This document shows, piece after piece, positions 1 through 5,545 of a stretch of DNA of 7,255 nucleotides. Made by a program: the position numbers and the translations under genes. This DNA is from an uncultured Calothrix sp. (lineage in GTDB: Bacteria; Cyanobacteriota; Cyanobacteriia; Cyanobacteriales; Nostocaceae): assembly GCA_937884685.1 (NCBI GenBank), contig CAKZYM010000197.1, forward strand, positions 1 to 7,255, read 5' to 3'. Position 1 is the stretch's first letter, and each line of letters starts with the position of its first letter. The notes below the pieces were generated by a model that saw nothing but the letters and a program-made list of their open reading frames with translations, was not told the origin of the DNA and made no database searches.

Positions 1-115
1 TAAGTAGGTAAAATTAAATATAAAACCTCACCCTCAGTCCCTCTCCTTATTAAGGAGAGGGAAGCCGGAGACAGTGTCAATTTTTGTCTTACATTTAATC
101 ATGCCTATCTACTTA
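1..115. repeat. Small inverted-repeat (MITE-like) element
   Basis: Positions 1-26 and 86-115 are imperfect inverted repeats. The left end begins TAAGTAG and the reverse complement of the right end begins the same; after a small gap both arms continue with ATTAAAT, then TAA, then AC with single substitutions. Between the arms lies the perfect hairpin at 39-61. A short non-coding segment with matching ends and an internal palindrome looks like a miniature inverted-repeat element. The left end touches the window edge, so its true boundary and any target-site duplication cannot be seen. The alternative is an ordinary structured 3' region of the upstream Fe-S gene. Confidence 0.45.
39..61 (-). terminator. 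Perfect hairpin, possible terminator of the [2Fe-2S] gene
   Basis: CCCTCTCCTT at 39-48 pairs perfectly with AAGGAGAGGG at 52-61 around a 3-nt loop. It lies about 95 nt after the stop of the [2Fe-2S] gene on the minus strand. The T-rich run on that strand starts only some 14 nt beyond the stem, so it is not a textbook intrinsic terminator. The CCTCACCCTCAGTCCCTCTCC context resembles a very common dispersed cyanobacterial repeat (recalled, not searched). A terminator role is plausible but secondary. Confidence 0.4.
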
Positions 116-156
116 ACTTATGCAATTAAGTACAAATCTTTTAAAAATATATTAAA

Positions 157-693
157 CTAACCTAAATGCTTTTCTAACATCTTCGCAATCACTTCTGGTT
201 GAATCTTGCGATATTCTTTTTTACCTAATTTCAAAATACAATTCGGCGAACTGCAACATTTTAAACAGCCGGTATGCTCTATAGAGACTTTGTCGTATAG
301 ACCTTTTTCTCGCAAAATCTTTTCTAATTCTGGCAGTACATTTAAACTGCCTCTTTTACGACAACCTGATTTCTGACATACAAGAATCTTTGGTTTCGCT
401 TTAGGAGAATTACTTTGCTTTGGACAAGTTTCTATTGGTTTTATTCCGTATACTTTTAATTTAGTTTTTCCCGTGCGTAAATTTAGTTTGTTAACACCAA
501 AAACATTTATTTTTTGTCCGTATGTTAGAAATGAAGCCGCAGACTTTCGTAAAACTTTAGGGAGTTTCAGCTTAATTTCGCCATTTTGAGTTATTAGCTT
601 TAAAAATTTGGGTTTTTCGAGATTTTTTCCGTCAAAACCAAAAAATTCACCTTTTAAATTAAATTCTGATAAAGTTCGATAATTATCAACCAT
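157..693 (-). CDS. Protein with C-terminal thioredoxin-like [2Fe-2S] ferredoxin domain
   Basis: The 178-residue product has two parts. Residues about 101-178 match the thioredoxin-like [2Fe-2S] fold of NuoE/HoxE and the small Aquifex-type ferredoxin. The ligand pattern is clear: C106-x4-C111, then 31 residues, then C143-x3-C147. Extra cysteines occur at 90, 146 and 152. Residues about 10-85 are a lysine-rich, beta-strand-like N-terminal region that I do not recognise; an OB-like fold is a guess. The protein is probably cytoplasmic and carries one electron. It could serve as a carrier or a cluster/redox sensor. It follows nifT on the same strand after 184 bp, so a nitrogen-fixation role is inferred from position only. 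The start codon is ATG at 693 with no good Shine-Dalgarno; degenerate heptamers abut it. The stop is TAG. The fold call is strong; the function is open. Confidence 0.85.
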   Translation of the reverse strand: MVDNYRTLSEFNLKGEFFGFDGKNLEKPKFLKLITQNGEIKLKLPKVLRKSAASFLTYGQKINVFGVNKLNLRTGKTKLKVYGIKPIETCPKQSNSPKAKPKILVCQKSGCRKRGSLNVLPELEKILREKGLYDKVSIEHTGCLKCCSSPNCILKLGKKEYRKIQPEVIAKMLEKHLG

Positions 694-738
694 TTCGATT
701 TTGGATTTTAGATTTTATATTTTGTATTTTTTAGGATT
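694..738. repeat. Degenerate 7-bp tandem repeat (STRR-like) abutting a start codon
   Basis: Five consecutive 7-bp units fill 694-728: TTCGATT, TTGGATT, TTAGATT, TTATATT and TTGTATT. A sixth, out-of-phase copy (TTAGGATT) follows at 731-738. Read on the minus strand they form AAATCNA-type heptads ending at the ATG of the [2Fe-2S] gene. Heptanucleotide short tandemly repeated repetitive sequences are well known in heterocystous cyanobacteria. Here they occupy the place where a ribosome binding site and perhaps promoter would be expected. Confidence 0.7.
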
Positions 739-821
739 TACGACATTAAAAATGAGAAAAATCTTGTAGGATTGGCAACTTGCTTTAATGATTTTAGTTC
801 GCTGACTTATGACCCTCTAAA

Positions 822-866
822 ATTTTGGGAATGGTGCGTTACGCTACTGCTAACACACCCTAAAAT
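822..866 (-). terminator. Hairpin after nifT, made from a dispersed palindromic repeat
   Basis: GGTGCGTTA at 833-841 pairs with TAACACACC at 851-859 (8 of 9) around a 9-nt loop. An outer stem pairs ATTTTGG (822-828) with CTAAAAT (860-866), giving an extended hairpin with a small bulge. It starts 12 nt after the nifT stop codon and is followed on the minus strand by AAAATTTT. It could end or attenuate the nifVZT transcript, or protect its 3' end. The inner part resembles a repeat family I recall as abundant in Nostoc genomes. Confidence 0.55.
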
Positions 867-877
867 CATAATTTATT

Positions 878-1081
878 TTATGAGAGTCGTTTTGCTTCAA
901 CAGTTTTAGGTAAATCTTGCATTTCTGGCATATCTGGGAATTCTAATTCCCAACCGTTTGCTAAAGTTAAAACTTTACCAGCTTCCCCATCAGCTTGTTT
1001 CACAACTTCTTCCTCTAAATCTTTTTTCGGAACATATACTACTAAAGTACCTGCACCATTCTTACGTAGCATTACTTTCAT
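878..1081 (-). CDS. nifT: NifT/FixU family nitrogen-fixation protein
   Basis: The 67-residue product matches NifT/FixU throughout. It opens MKVMLRKNG, has the VYVPKKDLEE block at residues 15-24, and ends its core with TLANGWELEFP at 39-49. Length is normal for the family. No catalytic residues are known, and the biochemical role is unsettled; the gene nearly always sits in nif clusters and is usually dispensable for fixation. The ATG at 1081 lies 20 nt inside the 3' end of nifZ, so the two are probably co-transcribed and translationally coupled. It has its own strong ribosome binding site, AGAGGGG, about 6 nt upstream. A hairpin follows the TAA stop. Confidence 0.95.
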   Translation of the reverse strand: MKVMLRKNGAGTLVVYVPKKDLEEEVVKQADGEAGKVLTLANGWELEFPDMPEMQDLPKTVEAKRLS

Positions 1082-1349
1082 GTTGGTCCCCTCTTTCTAT
1101 AAGTTCTAATTCGTGTTTGCGACAACCAATTACAATATCTTTTTCCATGAAGCGGATTGCATAAATATAAGCTCTCTGTAAATATGTGCCTATACTTATG
1201 ACATACCCAACTTCTCCAATATCAATTAAAACTTCTCCTAATTTCTTACCAGGATAAGTACCGTCGTTTTTAATTTCACTGATAATTTTGACTTTATCCC
1301 CTAGGTCATAAATTGGTGGTAAATCAAGTTCTAACTCATCTGATGGCAT
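1062..1349 (-). CDS. nifZ: NifZ, P-cluster maturation protein
   Basis: The 95-residue product is a typical short NifZ. Diagnostic blocks are GDKV at 17-20, NDGTYPG at 28-34, GEVGYVISIG at 45-54, YIYAIRF at 61-67 and GCRKHELELI at 75-84. NifZ is known to assist formation of the second P-cluster during maturation of the NifDK (MoFe) protein, acting in the cytoplasm. The ATG at 1349 overlaps the end of nifV by 14 nt, and the TAA stop at 1062 overlaps nifT by 20 nt. No strong Shine-Dalgarno precedes the start, which fits translational coupling to nifV. The acidic N-terminus (residues 4-9) precedes the core. No defect is seen. Confidence 0.95.
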   Translation of the reverse strand: MPSDELELDLPPIYDLGDKVKIISEIKNDGTYPGKKLGEVLIDIGEVGYVISIGTYLQRAYIYAIRFMEKDIVIGCRKHELELIERGDQHESNAT

Positions 1350-2475
1350 GGGAATATCTACCGTTTTGCACTAAATCTAATACCTCTTTAGTAGTAAGGC
1401 TACGTTTTTTCTTTACTGACTCTTGACGTACTGCTTCTAAAACAGATTTGGTTTCTTCGGGATTAAGCTTAATTCCATGCTGTTCCAGAACTTGAGTCAC
1501 CGCATGTCTGCCAGAATGCTTACCTACTACTACACGTCTTTCCCAACCAACTTCTTCAGGGCTGAATGGTTCGTAAGTTGTAGGATTTTGCAATACGCTA
1601 TGAGCATGAATACCTGATTCGTGTGCAAAAGTATTTTCTCCGACTATAGCTTTCCAAGGTGGTACGCTACAGCGAGATGCATCTGCAACCAATCTAGATA
1701 AGTCGAGCAGCTTTGTAGTATCAATACCTACATCTAAGCCATAAATGCGTTTCAAAGCCATGACGACTTCTTCTAAAGCTGCATTTCCCGCTCTTTCTCC
1801 CAAGCCATTTACTGTTGTATTCGCAGTTAAACACCCAGCTTCAATACCCGCAAGAGCGTTAGCTGTGGCTAAACCAAAATCATTGTGAGTATGGATTTCT
1901 ACAGGAATTGATAGCGATTCAACTAGCTTTTTAACTCGATGATAGGTTGCAAAAGGGTCGAGAATTCCGACTGTATCGCAAAAACGAAACCTGGAAGCGC
2001 CTAATTCTTGAGCGAATAAAGCTACATCCAGGAGGAAATTTTTATCAGCCCTCGAAGCATCTTCTCCACCAACAGAAACCCAAAGTCCATTATCTAAGGC
2101 GAAGTTGACGCTATCTCGAAGCTGTTGTAAAGTTATGCGCCATTGTCCCTGAAACTTAGTGCTAATTTGAACACCAGAAACAGGAATGCAAATATGTACG
2201 CGCTTTAACCCACAAGCAATAGAAGCTTGTATATCAGAAATTACAGCGCGATTCCAAGCTAGAAGTTTTGCTTGCAAATTCAAGTCAGAAATTGCTTTGA
2301 TAGCCAGCGTTTCTTCTTCACCCATCGCTGGAATACCAACTTCTATTTCATGCACTCCTACAGTATCAAGAAATTTCGCGATCGCAACTTTTTCTTGTAA
2401 ATTAAAAGCGACACCCGCAGCTTGTTCGCCATCGCGGAGTGTTGTGTCATTTATTAGGACAGGTGGTTGATTCAT
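1336..2475 (-). CDS. nifV: Homocitrate synthase NifV
   Basis: NifV condenses acetyl-CoA with 2-oxoglutarate to give R-homocitrate, the organic ligand of FeMo-cofactor. The 379-residue product has all expected DRE-TIM barrel signatures: INDTTLRDGEQ at 8-18 with catalytic R14/D15, metal-binding HTHND at 195-199, NGLGERAGN at 223-231, GENTFAHESGIHAH at 279-292, and GKHSGRHAV in the C-terminal part. Length is normal and there is no leucine-feedback regulatory domain, which points to NifV rather than isopropylmalate synthase. I chose ATG at 2475, matching the short N-terminus of other cyanobacterial NifV proteins; an in-frame TTG at 2481 would add two residues and sits 6 nt after AGAGG, so it is a real alternative. 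It overlaps nifZ by 14 nt and is probably the first gene of a nifVZT unit. A HIP1 site lies near its 5' end. Confidence 0.97.
   Translation of the reverse strand: MNQPPVLINDTTLRDGEQAAGVAFNLQEKVAIAKFLDTVGVHEIEVGIPAMGEEETLAIKAISDLNLQAKLLAWNRAVISDIQASIACGLKRVHICIPVSGVQISTKFQGQWRITLQQLRDSVNFALDNGLWVSVGGEDASRADKNFLLDVALFAQELGASRFRFCDTVGILDPFATYHRVKKLVESLSIPVEIHTHNDFGLATANALAGIEAGCLTANTTVNGLGERAGNAALEEVVMALKRIYGLDVGIDTTKLLDLSRLVADASRCSVPPWKAIVGENTFAHESGIHAHSVLQNPTTYEPFSPEEVGWERRVVVGKHSGRHAVTQVLEQHGIKLNPEETKSVLEAVRQESVKKKRSLTTKEVLDLVQNGRYSHAIR
2378..2385. repeat. HIP1 octamer
   Basis: GCGATCGC, the Highly Iterated Palindrome of cyanobacteria, occurs here inside nifV. It supports a cyanobacterial source. 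Confidence 0.9.
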
Positions 2476-2481
2476 CTCCAA

Positions 2482-3319
2482 AAGATACCTCTTGCTAGGG
2501 ATTGTTTTAGCACCCCTGAATAATTACGGCTTTAACTTTAAGTGAATATTAGTAAATGGCATTGGCAAAGAATGAATCCGGAATGATAAATTATGCATTA
2601 CGAAAAAATATAATGATTATAATTATAGTAGTTATGATTATTCTCACAATTCTCGTAATCCCACATTCATCCTTGATAATTATTATTCAATCAATTCCAT
2701 ATTTCTGTATGAGAAAGAACCAGATTTTGGTATCAACTAAAAATTTAATTTACTAGGAATATCCGAATTATATTTGATTAACATTAAAACTCGACATTTT
2801 GTTGCCAATTTGGAAAACAGCAAATTAATTCCATAAATTAACCGATAGAGGACAGGGGACAATTCCTAAAGGCTAACTGATATAATGGGAGCAAGATGCT
2901 AATACTAGAACATAGCTTTAGCAACTATTTGATATGGCTGTTATACTCTAAGCGGATTAATTATTGTAGGTTAGGTTGAGGTACGAAACCCAACAAAAAC
3001 CTACTTACTGTTGGGTTTCACTTCGTTCAACCCAACCTACGAAAAGTTAAGTTTTTAGCCGTTGGGAGTATATCAGATAATTTTGTTACTGTTGCTAAGG
3101 TTATTTTCTCCAAACTAGTTGTGCATCTAAGGCTACCAAAAAGCACTGCGATTACAGTCCTAGATTGGCTGACTAATTAAAATACTTATATTTCTCAGTA
3201 AAATCGCAGATAAATATAACTTGTTTCCAAAAAAGATTTTGTTATAAATTAGAAATTTAAATTCTTTTTCAGCTATTTCTGCTCTGTGGTAAATACACTA
3301 TAAAAAAACTATAAATATT
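2482..3319. other. 838-bp gene-free gap upstream of nifV
   Basis: No convincing gene is present. The part from about 2560 to 2760 is very AT-rich and low in complexity. A GGACAGGGGACA stretch near 2850 resembles common Nostoc spacer sequence. The palindromic element at 2938-3076 lies in the middle. The nifV promoter probably lies somewhere in here on the minus strand, because the gap is too long for simple read-through, but I see no clear -10/-35 pair and no GTA-N8-TAC NtcA site in the parts I checked. Confidence 0.5.
2938..3076. repeat. Palindromic dispersed element with inner and outer inverted arms
   Basis: The inner arms, 2966-2995 and 3009-3040, are near-perfect inverted repeats. Both start GTAGGTT when read inward and end GAAACCCAACA; the right arm carries GTTGAACGAAGTGAAACCC, with a small difference in the left. 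Outside these, CTGTTATACTC at 2938-2948 matches the reverse complement of 3066-3076 at 10 of 11 bases. The whole could fold into one long hairpin. The inner sequence resembles a repeat I recall as widespread in Nostocales intergenic regions. It has no coding capacity and sits between the DUF2949 gene and nifV. Confidence 0.75.
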
Positions 3320-3520
3320 TTAATTGTGAGATTCTAACCAATCAAAAATTTGTTCTAGCTGCTCTATATCAACTAAACCATACTGCCAAAGCAGCATCGG
3401 TAACGGTCCATTATCTAACTCGCTTTTTCGCATTGCGACTGCAATATCGCAACTAGTAAGTAACAGTTCCTTTTTCAAAAAATTTATAAATTTCGTATCG
3501 CTGTGAGGTGTTAGCATCAT
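3320..3520 (-). CDS. DUF2949 small protein
   Basis: The 66-residue product is recognised as DUF2949, a cyanobacterial family of unknown function. The diagnostic block is GPLPMLLWQYGLV at residues 38-50, followed by the amphipathic helix QLEQIFDWL at 54-62. The protein has no signal peptide or membrane segment and is probably cytoplasmic and all-helical. In PCC 7120 I recall a small gene at this place (asr1406) between nifP and nifV. It starts with two consecutive ATG codons at 3520 and 3517; a GAGG motif lies about 12 nt upstream, on the long side. It is separated from the Asr1405-family gene by 180 bp holding a large inverted repeat, and from nifV by 838 bp. A nitrogen-fixation role is inferred from context alone. 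Confidence 0.85.
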   Translation of the reverse strand: MMLTPHSDTKFINFLKKELLLTSCDIAVAMRKSELDNGPLPMLLWQYGLVDIEQLEQIFDWLESHN

Positions 3521-3597
3521 AGAACAACCAACCTCTATATTTATTAAGAAACACGGCTTAGTTTAACCGACTATTTTTGTCGTAAATGGAAACCTTG

Positions 3598-3693
3598 TTA
3601 CCTACCTTTTATATCTCAGGAAACCTTCATCGCTAAACTTGAATTTTCTGATATTGTTTATCTTTTCGCGTACAGTATAAACCAGGTAGGTAA
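3598..3693. repeat. 96-bp inverted repeat between two small nif-linked genes
   Basis: TTACCTACCTTTTATA at 3598-3613 is the inverse of TATAAACCAGGTAGGTAA at 3676-3693; all 16 bases match once a 2-nt insertion is allowed. The enclosed 62 nt have no obvious second stem. On the minus strand the structure begins 7 nt after the stop of the Asr1405-family gene. It may be a transcript 3'-end or processing structure, or a very small inverted-repeat element; neither is shown by the sequence alone. Confidence 0.65.
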
Positions 3694-3700
3694 AAAGTAA

Positions 3701-3943
3701 TTAGTTATCCCAACATCTTTGTAGCCAATCAATTAATGACTTTCGTGATGCTGTAAATTGGATTACGGTAGAATGAAGCAAAATTGCTGCAATCCAATTA
3801 TCTATTTGTACTTGTAAAGAACCATCTGACATACAAGAACAAGGAACGTTCAACTCTTGTAAACGATGGTAAATCTGCCAGCGTTGATGGTAAGGAATTA
3901 GCACTATTTGACGCAGAACATTAGAACCAGATGGGGGTAACAT
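3701..3943 (-). CDS. Asr1405/Asl0597 family small protein
   Basis: The 80-residue product resembles the cyanobacterial Asr1405/Asl0597 family, whose name-giving gene I recall lying between nifP and nifV in PCC 7120. Conserved-looking blocks are RQIVLIPYHQRWQIYHRLQELNVPC-type sequence around residues 11-35, SDGSLQVQI at 39-47, and the C-terminal SLIDWLQRCW at 69-78. Cysteines occur at 35, 37 and 77. There is no membrane segment or signal peptide. The reading frame extends upstream into nifP, but the ATG at 3943 is the right start: it is preceded at 6 nt by a strong AAGGAAGG ribosome binding site and follows the nifP stop by only 2 nt. It is therefore surely co-transcribed with nifP. Function is unknown. 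Confidence 0.85.
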   Translation of the reverse strand: MLPPSGSNVLRQIVLIPYHQRWQIYHRLQELNVPCSCMSDGSLQVQIDNWIAAILLHSTVIQFTASRKSLIDWLQRCWDN

Positions 3944-3945
3944 TA

Positions 3946-4725
3946 CTAACCTTCCTTGGTTACAAGTTCCTTTCTTTCTTTCTCGATATTCGAGTTTTGC
4001 GAAGACGAAAGTAACTGTCTTTCTAGTTGTTCTACCCGTTGCAGTAACGAACAAATTACGGTAGCTTCAATATCTGGAAGTTTTCCATGTTCCAAAGGTG
4101 AAAGACTAACATCTTGCTTGCGAGAAATTGGACGACCCGGTATTCCCACCACAGTACAACCGCTCGGTACATCTCGCAATACAACCGAACCCGCTCCAAC
4201 ACGAACGCGATCGCCGATTTGGATATTGCCTAAAACCGAAGCACCAGCACCGATTACAGCGTTTTTGCCTATAGTAGGATGGCGTTTACCATTTTCTTTT
4301 CCAGTACCACCGAGAGTAACACCTTGATAAATCAGAGTGTAATCTCCGATGATAGCGGTTTCACCGATAACAACCCCCATTCCATGATCTATAAATACAC
4401 CTTTGCCAATTTTTGCAGCAGGGTGAATTTCAATTCCACTGATGAATCTTGCGAAATGGGAAATTAAGCGGGGAATCAAACCAATTTTGCGATGGTATAA
4501 CCAATGGGCTAAACGATGCAAACATAAAGCGTGAAATCCAGGATAGCAAAATAGAACTTCTAACCAGTTACGTGCTGCTGGGTCACGCTCGAAAATAATA
4601 CGAAAATCATGGCTTGGAAGCGTGAAAAAATTAGCTTCGGGTTGATTTTCGCTCGCAGAGGTATTTTCACCACCTGCGTTTTTTACAAATTGATATTTGC
4701 TGATGTTCTCTTCCGATTGTGGCAT
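3946..4725 (-). CDS. nifP: Serine O-acetyltransferase NifP (CysE family)
   Basis: The enzyme acetylates L-serine with acetyl-CoA to O-acetylserine, the first step to cysteine; the nif-linked copy is thought to raise cysteine supply for Fe-S cluster synthesis. The 259-residue product has a variable N-terminus (1-38), the helical region starting FRIIFERDPAARNW at 41-54, and a left-handed beta-helix of hexapeptide repeats from about 98 to 200. Active-site features are FIDHGMG (H114), the GGTGK loop at 139-143 and RHP (H149). Residues about 218-243 look like a short coiled coil. It starts at ATG 4725 without a strong ribosome binding site and ends TAG. The next gene begins 2 nt later. It heads the group and has a long upstream region. 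A housekeeping cysE cannot be excluded by sequence alone, but the neighbourhood supports nifP. Confidence 0.93.
   Translation of the reverse strand: MPQSEENISKYQFVKNAGGENTSASENQPEANFFTLPSHDFRIIFERDPAARNWLEVLFCYPGFHALCLHRLAHWLYHRKIGLIPRLISHFARFISGIEIHPAAKIGKGVFIDHGMGVVIGETAIIGDYTLIYQGVTLGGTGKENGKRHPTIGKNAVIGAGASVLGNIQIGDRVRVGAGSVVLRDVPSGCTVVGIPGRPISRKQDVSLSPLEHGKLPDIEATVICSLLQRVEQLERQLLSSSQNSNIEKERKELVTKEG
4207..4214. repeat. HIP1 octamer
   Basis: A second perfect GCGATCGC, inside nifP in its hexapeptide-repeat region. Confidence 0.9.
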
Positions 4726-4827
4726 CGGTAATGTCTAAATTATTTAAGCGATGTGCTATTTTCTGCTTATATCAGATGGCACTGTTAATACTAGCTTCCT
4801 CAATGTCGATTAAATTCATTCAATTTT

Positions 4828-4843
4828 ATTAATTTTGTACTCA
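4828..4843 (-). promoter_or_regulatory. TGAGTACAAAA motif upstream of nifP, proximal copy
   Basis: On the minus strand this reads TGAGTACAAAATTAAT. It is 14 of 16 identical to the copy at 4945-4960, in the same orientation and 117 bp away. It lies about 100 nt before the nifP start codon. A conserved cis-element for the activator CnfR upstream of nifB and nifP is known in diazotrophic cyanobacteria; I do not remember its exact sequence, so linking this motif to CnfR is inference. Confidence 0.3.
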
Positions 4844-4892
4844 CCAGCCTTAAACCTATTGTGGTTAGTGACTTCAACATTTCTTAAGGGGT

Positions 4893-4958
4893 ATGGTACT
4901 AGTATTTATAGTAATGGGTTCTAGTATTATTCAGTCAAGGTACAATCATTTTTGTACT
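4893..4958 (+). repeat. Tandem array of three degenerate 22-bp units (copy A)
   Basis: Three adjacent 22-bp units lie at 4893-4914, 4915-4936 and 4937-4958. The first has the core GGTACTAGTATT, the second GGGTTCTAGTATTATT, and the third is more diverged (AGGTACAATCATT). The same unit order appears on the opposite strand at 7178-7243. The array also takes part in an inverted repeat: 4901-4919 matches the reverse complement of 4968-4986 at 16 of 19 bases. No coding sense is evident. Confidence 0.6.
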
Positions 4959-4960
4959 CA
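4945..4960 (-). promoter_or_regulatory. TGAGTACAAAA motif upstream of nifP, distal copy
   Basis: On the minus strand this reads TGAGTACAAAAATGAT, the second copy of the motif at 4828-4843. It overlaps the third 22-bp unit of array A and is part of a GTAC-N10-GTAC arrangement (4940-4957). It lies about 220 nt before nifP. A regulator site is possible but unproven. Confidence 0.3.
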
Positions 4961-5112
4961 TATAAATAACCATTACTAGCAATACTTTGGAGCCTTTTAG
5001 ACAGGTAATTTATAAATAAAAAAACAGCATATAACTGTACTCGAAAAGTAAGACAGTCAAGCTGATAAAATAACCATTATGTATATACAGTTACTAATTA
5101 TTGTATTGTGAA

Positions 5113-5154
5113 GAATCTAAGATAAAACCGCTTATTTATATTTTTTTTAGATTC
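5113..5154. repeat. Hairpin with 8-bp perfect stem
   Basis: GAATCTAA at 5113-5120 pairs with TTAGATTC at 5147-5154; the AT-rich 26-nt loop could pair further. No gene ends nearby, so a terminator role has no clear client. It may be a remnant of a repeat. Confidence 0.35.
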
Positions 5155-5265
5155 TGTTTGTGTTTGTGTTTAACAAAAATATAAATATTATGCAGTTAAA
5201 AGCTGTTGAATATTTAGGGAATAGGGAGTAGGAGTAATTTTGGGGAGTATCCCAACATTGTCAAA

Positions 5266-5346
5266 AGCCCGCAGACTGTAAGCCTGGGGCTAAATTTACG
5301 AAGCCCACCTGCGTGGGCTAAGAATCTCCGCAGCCCACGCAAGTGG
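5266..5346. repeat. Palindromic dispersed repeat with competing hairpins
   Basis: CCACCTGCGTGGGCT at 5305-5319 and AGCCCACGCAAGTGG at 5332-5346 form a 15-bp inverted repeat with one mismatch and a 12-nt loop. The left arm can instead fold on itself: AGCCCAC (5302-5308) with GTGGGCT (5313-5319) around a 4-nt loop. An AGCCC...GGGCT stem precedes it near 5267-5291. GC content is far above the surroundings. It resembles repeat families I recall as abundant in Nostoc-type genomes. Confidence 0.7.
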
Positions 5347-5369
5347 TGAGACAAGGAAAGGGGTGTCAG

Positions 5370-5545
5370 TTTCCGTCTCTCGTTAGCGCAGCGTGCCTGC
5401 TAGCGTTCACCGAAGGTGCGGTAGAGCGTGTCCGGAAGGACATAAGGCATAGATAGATAGAGAGACCCGTTCACGTTAGCGTAGCGTATTCGTTAGGACA
5501 TAGTGTGGCTCAGAGGCTTTGTTTGTATAGCCGCACCCTTAGAGG
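5370..5545. repeat. Mosaic of GC-rich dispersed repeats
   Basis: The segment is made of fragments seen repeatedly in Nostocales intergenic DNA: GTTAGCGCAGCGT near 5382, GCTAGCGTTC near 5400, GTTAGCGTAGCGT near 5476, and a terminal GGCTTTGTTTGTATAGCCGC near 5515-5535. GTCTCTC (5375-5381) and GAGAGAC (5460-5466) are inverted copies, GGACATA occurs twice, and a short GATA run lies near 5450. No reading frame is convincing. It appears to be several repeat elements inserted into each other. Confidence 0.65.

Noticed and set aside
2476..2481. TTG start for nifV
   Set aside because: It is possible by spacing from AGAGG, but ATG at 2475 is the stronger codon and fits the usual NifV N-terminus; kept as an alternative only.
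2556..2756. Plus-strand 66-codon frame with a very hydrophobic stretch (possible small membrane protein or toxin)
   Set aside because: It lies in low-complexity AT-rich DNA, has no ribosome binding site, and its isoleucine-rich content follows from base composition.
3944..4054. Longer start for the Asr1405-family gene, overlapping nifP
   Set aside because: The extra 37 residues are unlike the family, and the ATG at 3943 has a strong ribosome binding site.
4940..4957. NtcA site upstream of nifP
   Set aside because: The GTAC palindrome has GTA-N12-TAC, not the required GTA-N8-TAC spacing.
4893..4958. CRISPR array
   Set aside because: The 22-bp units are directly adjacent and degenerate, with no spacers of constant length and no cas genes nearby.
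5430..5435. TCCGGA resembling the heterocyst DIF1 promoter motif
   Set aside because: It is inside a dispersed repeat and has no gene at a suitable distance.
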